A stretch of DNA of 64,000 nt, taken from a virus. Position numbers and translations under genes: made by a program. This document shows, piece after piece, positions 60,434 to 64,000 of the stretch (the stretch's first letter is position 1; every line of letters begins with the position of its first letter). Below the pieces are notes generated by a model. That model was not told the origin of the DNA, did not search any database, and saw nothing but the letters and a program-made list of their open reading frames with translations. Where the stretch lies: positions 1-64,000 of the IMG/VR virus record IMGVR_UViG_3300030508_000015; one strand, written 5' to 3'.

Positions 60434-61103
60434 GTTAGATGCATTTATTAATGGTTTTATCAAGGCTGCTGGCCCACTCCCTCCACCTCCTCCACCTCCT
60501 ACACCTCCTACACCTCCAAAAATTCCGATGATTTCATTACCACACAATGCTTATACTGTTGGTGGTCTCCCTCCAAATATGCATAATTTTGTTAATAAAG
60601 GTGGTAATACCCTTAATATAAATGCTCACGGTGGTCCTGATAGTGCTATTAATGGAGAATATGCATTTCAAAGTGATTCTAATAATTCTAAAAACTTGCT
60701 TTATAACAATGAACCACTAACTTATACTCCTCAAACATTGGCTAAACTTATTGGTCCAGCTACTAACAATATCAATAATATTTATACTACTGCTTGTAAT
60801 GGTGGGGATTGCTCCAATACTAATGTGAGTCCAAACGAAGTGCTTAAAGGGTTTGCTACTCCAGCTATGTACCGTAAATTATTCCCTAATCTTACTAACG
60901 TTGTTCAAATCCCTCCCAGGCATTATGGTCCATTAATTCCAAGTCAATTTAAGACTAATGAATACCCAGACGTAGTGAATATAATAAATAGAATTATTAA
61001 AGATAGGAATCCTAATGATCCAATAACTACAAGCTTGCCTCATCAATATAATCTACAAGGTGGTACTAATTGGGTGGATAAAGGGACTTACTATAATTAC
61101 TGA
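60426..61103 (+). CDS. Tagged proline-linker protein with caspase-like domain, 225 aa
   Basis: The start MNKLDAFINGFIKAAG carries the tag; a proline-rich linker follows (LPPPPPPPTPPTPPKIP). The folded domain has NTLNINAHGGPDSAI and, about 70 residues later, NIYTTACNGGDCS, giving a His-Gly and Ala-Cys pair placed like the catalytic dyad of clan CD (caspase/clostripain/C80) peptidases. No recognised substrate. The coupled start (ATGAATAA) follows the lysozyme-like gene. Confidence 0.55.
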   Translation: MNKLDAFINGFIKAAGPLPPPPPPPTPPTPPKIPMISLPHNAYTVGGLPPNMHNFVNKGGNTLNINAHGGPDSAINGEYAFQSDSNNSKNLLYNNEPLTYTPQTLAKLIGPATNNINNIYTTACNGGDCSNTNVSPNEVLKGFATPAMYRKLFPNLTNVVQIPPRHYGPLIPSQFKTNEYPDVVNIINRIIKDRNPNDPITTSLPHQYNLQGGTNWVDKGTYYNY

Positions 61104-61104
61104 T

Positions 61105-63960
61105 ATGACAGACCGACACAATGTATATGTAGTTGAATTGGATAAGGAGGTCTTAGCTAAAAAAAAGTTTTTAAAGTTGAATCCTAACTACAATCCAGAA
61201 CTACCTCCACTTTATGTAGGAGAGACTGGTTTGAGTCCTGAAGCTAGATTCGAGAAACATAAAACTGGACTAAAAGCCAATATCTGGGTAAAGAATCATG
61301 GGCTTAGACTTAGGCCTGAACATTATAAAGATTTAAATCCCATGCCATTTCATAAAGCTGAAAGAACCGAGGAATGGTTGGCAAAGAAGTTAAGGGCTGA
61401 GGGTTATCCAGTAGTAGGTGGGAATCCTAGAACCGTACCTTTGAAGAAGGAGGCTGGTGAAGAAGCGTTACAACCTCAACAAGCTAGAGTAATTAAGAAG
61501 ATTCAAGATAAGAATACTTCAGGGTTAGTGCTTTATCATGGGATGGGTAGTGGAAAAGGATTGGTTATAGGCTCAAAGATATTAACACCTACAGGGTGGA
61601 TAAATATAGAAGATATAAAACAAAACACAGAAGTGATTTCTGTTAATGGTGTGAAAGCTAATGTGACTGGAGTCTATCCTCAAGGGTATAAAGATGTGTA
61701 TAAAATTACTTTTAGGGATGGTGCTACTATAGAATGTGATGATTCTCATTTATGGTTCACTCAATCTAGATGTGAACGTAAAAATTACGTTAAAAGCAAG
61801 GATCAATTTAAATATAGGTGGGTAGGTAAAGTCAGGAGTACAAGCGAAATTAAAGATACAGTATTATCTAATGATAATAGTTTAAATTATACTATTCCTA
61901 TTGTGAAACCTATTCATTTTAAATATAGAAAACTTCCACTAGACCCGTATTTTGTTGGTTTGATTTTAGGAGATGGTAGTATTTGTGGAGGTGGCTGTGC
62001 GATAACAACAGCAGATGACGAAATTCTGCAATCAATTAAGTCTTTATTTCCAAATTTTACTCTTAAAAAATATTCTAAATATACTTATGGATTAGGTAAA
62101 CCAAAAGGATATAACAGTTACATTGTTCAAGCATTTAAAGAATTAAAATTACAAGGTATGAATTGTTTTACAAAATTTATACCTGATATTTATATGTTTA
62201 ACACAGTGAAATCTCGCATAGCATTATTACAAGGGTTAATGGATACTGATGGTACTGTAAGTAAAGATGGTATGGCTATAGTTTATGAGTCCGTCTCAAA
62301 ACAGTTAGCAGATGGTGTGCAATTCCTTGTTGAATCACTAGGAGGTTTAGCAAAGATAACAACTAGAATTCCAACATATTCATATAAAGGAGAAAAAAAG
62401 AAAGGAGCTTTATGTTATAGGGTTTGGTTAAGTTTACCACCAAATATCAATCCATTTAGATTACACAGAAAAGCAATTCAAGTAATTCCTAAGACTAAAT
62501 ATAAACCAACTAGATATATAAAAAGTATAGAATATGTTGGAAAAAAAGAGACAATCTGTATTGCAATCGATGACCCTTCTCATCTATATATTACTGAACA
62601 TTGTATAGTTACGCACAATACACGCGAAAGTATTGAATCCTGGAAAGCATTAGGATTACCTAAGACTGATATCATTGTTCCAGCTTCATTAAAATCCAAC
62701 TATCGTAAAGAGTTGCAGAGATGGTATGGCAATTCTAATCCTTCTAATATCAACTTAATTAGTCAACAAAGATTTGCTAATTCTAAGTTAAATACTCCAA
62801 TATACAATACTGGTTTGCAGATAGTAGATGAAGCTCAAAAAGCTAAAAATAGTAATAGTGAATTATATCAAGCATTGGTTAAAACGAATCCAGCCAAGCG
62901 CCTTCTCCTTTCAGGAACTCCAATTCTAAATGATCCTACTGAATTAAGTAATCTTGTTAACTTAGTAGCAAAGAAACAAGTATTACCTAATAATTTATCT
63001 GAGTTTAAAAAACAATATTTTAAACAGGAAGAAGTTAAACCTGGATTTTTTGGTAGATTAATGGGAGTTTCTCCAGGCATTCAATATAAGCTACAGAATA
63101 AAGCTCAACTATCTAAGATTCTGGATAAGTATGTTGACTACTATAAACCTACTCAAGAAGGATATCCTACTGTGACGGAGCAAGAAGTTAATGTTCCTAT
63201 GGGTGCTAAACAACAAGAGATATATGATACAATACTCGGAAAGACACCATTTTGGACACGTTATCGAATTAAACATAATTTACCTCCTGGACGTGGTGAA
63301 TTAGAAGGTATGCGAGCATTTTTAAGTGGACCTAGACAAGTAAGCAATTCAACTGCTGGATTTACTAAAAATTTAAGAGACGTGGAATCCCCTAAAATAG
63401 ATGCAGCTTTTAAGTTTTTACAAATACAATTAAAACAAGATCCAAACTATAAAGCTCTAGTATATAGTAATTATCTTAATAATGGTCTTAGACCTTATGA
63501 ATCATTATTAAGAAAGAATAATATACCATTTGGAGAGTTTAGTGGAGCTGTAACACCTACTATAAGAGACCAGGCAGTTAAAGATTATAATGCTAATAAA
63601 TTAAGAGCATTATTAGTATCAGGAGCTGGGGCTGAAGGATTGGATTTGAAGGCTACAAATTTGACACAACTTTTGGAACCTTTTTGGAACCTTCCTAAAG
63701 AGAGACAAGTTATCGGAAGATCAGTACGTTTCCATAGTCATGATAGTTTGCCTCCAGAAAAGAGAAAGGTTTTAGTGCAACGTTATTTTGCCACACCAAA
63801 ACCTAGTTTATTGGATAAACTTACATTCAATCCCAAACCTACTGGTACAGATTCATATATTAGAAATTCAATCAGTAAACCAAAAGATAATCTTAATCAA
63901 GAAATAACTAATTTAATAGCCAAGAATCAAGAACCTAAATCTTGGCTTAACTACAATTAA
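61105..63960 (+). CDS. GIY-YIG - SNF2-type helicase with intein in Walker A, 952 aa precursor
   Basis: I chose ATG 61105 (MTDRHNVYVVELDKEVLAKK), 1 nt after the preceding stop. The N-terminal 110 residues (VYVVEL, PPLYVGETGLSPEARFEKHK, AERTEEWLAKKLRAEGYPV) are a GIY-YIG-like nuclease fold. The helicase core has YHGMGSGK (Walker A, cut by the intein), then TRESIESWKALGLP, IVDEAQKAKN (motif II), LLLSGTPILND (III), and ERQVIGRSVRFHSH (VI). After intein removal the protein is about 598 residues. Probably acts on DNA recombination or replication; no exonuclease motif seen. Confidence 0.75.
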   Translation: MTDRHNVYVVELDKEVLAKKKFLKLNPNYNPELPPLYVGETGLSPEARFEKHKTGLKANIWVKNHGLRLRPEHYKDLNPMPFHKAERTEEWLAKKLRAEGYPVVGGNPRTVPLKKEAGEEALQPQQARVIKKIQDKNTSGLVLYHGMGSGKGLVIGSKILTPTGWINIEDIKQNTEVISVNGVKANVTGVYPQGYKDVYKITFRDGATIECDDSHLWFTQSRCERKNYVKSKDQFKYRWVGKVRSTSEIKDTVLSNDNSLNYTIPIVKPIHFKYRKLPLDPYFVGLILGDGSICGGGCAITTADDEILQSIKSLFPNFTLKKYSKYTYGLGKPKGYNSYIVQAFKELKLQGMNCFTKFIPDIYMFNTVKSRIALLQGLMDTDGTVSKDGMAIVYESVSKQLADGVQFLVESLGGLAKITTRIPTYSYKGEKKKGALCYRVWLSLPPNINPFRLHRKAIQVIPKTKYKPTRYIKSIEYVGKKETICIAIDDPSHLYITEHCIVTHNTRESIESWKALGLPKTDIIVPASLKSNYRKELQRWYGNSNPSNINLISQQRFANSKLNTPIYNTGLQIVDEAQKAKNSNSELYQALVKTNPAKRLLLSGTPILNDPTELSNLVNLVAKKQVLPNNLSEFKKQYFKQEEVKPGFFGRLMGVSPGIQYKLQNKAQLSKILDKYVDYYKPTQEGYPTVTEQEVNVPMGAKQQEIYDTILGKTPFWTRYRIKHNLPPGRGELEGMRAFLSGPRQVSNSTAGFTKNLRDVESPKIDAAFKFLQIQLKQDPNYKALVYSNYLNNGLRPYESLLRKNNIPFGEFSGAVTPTIRDQAVKDYNANKLRALLVSGAGAEGLDLKATNLTQLLEPFWNLPKERQVIGRSVRFHSHDSLPPEKRKVLVQRYFATPKPSLLDKLTFNPKPTGTDSYIRNSISKPKDNLNQEITNLIAKNQEPKSWLNYN
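61558..62619 (+). mobile_element. Intein with LAGLIDADG nuclease in the P-loop (354 aa)
   Basis: Lies between GMGSGK and T, splitting Walker A before the conserved Thr. It starts GLVIGSKILTPTGWINIEDI, ends HLYITEHCIVTHN, with +1 Thr. The endonuclease motifs are YFVGLILGDGSIC and LLQGLMDTDGTVS. The first residue is Gly rather than the usual Cys/Ser. Confidence 0.85.
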
Positions 63961-64000
63961 GCTTTCTCTTCCTTTTCCTGCTCCTTAGCTAATTGCAGTA
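63957..64000 (-). CDS. 3' end of a minus-strand gene (partial)
   Basis: On the minus strand the end reads LQLAKEQEKEEKA then TAA at 63959-63957, overlapping the convergent helicase stop. Highly charged C-terminus; identity unknown because only 13 residues are visible. Confidence 0.4.
   Translation of the reverse strand, partial: LQLAKEQEKEEKA

Noticed and set aside
1-64000. Alternative genetic code (TAG as amino acid), as in some huge phages
   Set aside because: TAG, TGA and TAA all end genes at sensible places (for example TAG at 3328-3330), so no reassignment is needed.
1-64000. tRNA genes, CRISPR arrays or insertion sequences
   Set aside because: No cloverleaf-like sequence, no regularly spaced repeats with unique spacers, and no transposase were recognised by eye.

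Overview
The window is part of the genome of a large, AT-rich tailed phage with a contractile (myovirus-type) tail. Evidence: a tail sheath, a tube, a tape-measure protein, a baseplate J-like protein, a hub and a spike; a major capsid protein with decoration protein, scaffold and prohead protease; and a phage-type multi-subunit RNA polymerase. Genes are tightly packed (1-8 nt overlaps, ATGA and TAATG couplings). No tRNA, rRNA or CRISPR array was seen. TAA, TGA and TAG all end genes, so nothing suggests stop-codon reassignment. The host cannot be read from the sequence. Virion RNAP, inteins and many homing nucleases fit a huge or jumbo phage, but genome size is not visible here. No stretch longer than about 300 bases lacks a gene.

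Layout. 1-2213 (+): the 3' end of a beta-helix tailspike plus two small ORFs. 2206-60.0 kb (-): one long late region, transcribed from high to low coordinates. In transcription order it holds: an RNAP beta-C/beta'-N fusion split by an intein inside the catalytic Mg-binding motif (60.0-55.5 kb); small proteins; beta' C-half with a mini-intein in the trigger loop (53.2-50.8 kb); uncharacterised, probably virion, proteins (50.8-43.3 kb); an intein-bearing prohead protease (43.3-40.8 kb); a 3'-phosphoesterase/DNA-ligase fusion (40.0-38.6 kb); scaffold-type proteins (38.1-34.6 kb); homing nucleases around the decoration and major capsid genes (34.5-30.2 kb); neck genes (30.1-27.9 kb); sheath and tube (27.8-25.4 kb); spike, frameshifted tail chaperones and tape measure (25.3-19.3 kb); hub, a sigma factor and the baseplate (19.3-11.9 kb); and a family of receptor-region proteins (11.9-2.2 kb). 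60.08-63.96 kb (+): a divergent operon with a secreted lysozyme-like protein, a tagged caspase-like protein, and a GIY-YIG/SNF2 helicase with an intein in its P-loop.

The main unexpected signals are these. (1) A naturally split intein with a 13-residue N-fragment separates the aspartates of the RNAP active site. (2) A short helical tag (consensus F-x-x-G-F-I-K-A-A) recurs on at least seven otherwise unrelated proteins, several with glycine zippers, and may be a packaging or ejection signal. (3) TTGAC-type promoters lie so that transcripts would start at or next to ATG (leaderless). (4) A dispersed 13-16 bp element, ATGAAAGAAGA, sits at gene borders. (5) A canonical A-AAT-TTT frameshift signal occurs in the tail chaperone pair. 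All functional roles are inferred from sequence patterns recognised by eye; no database search was run.
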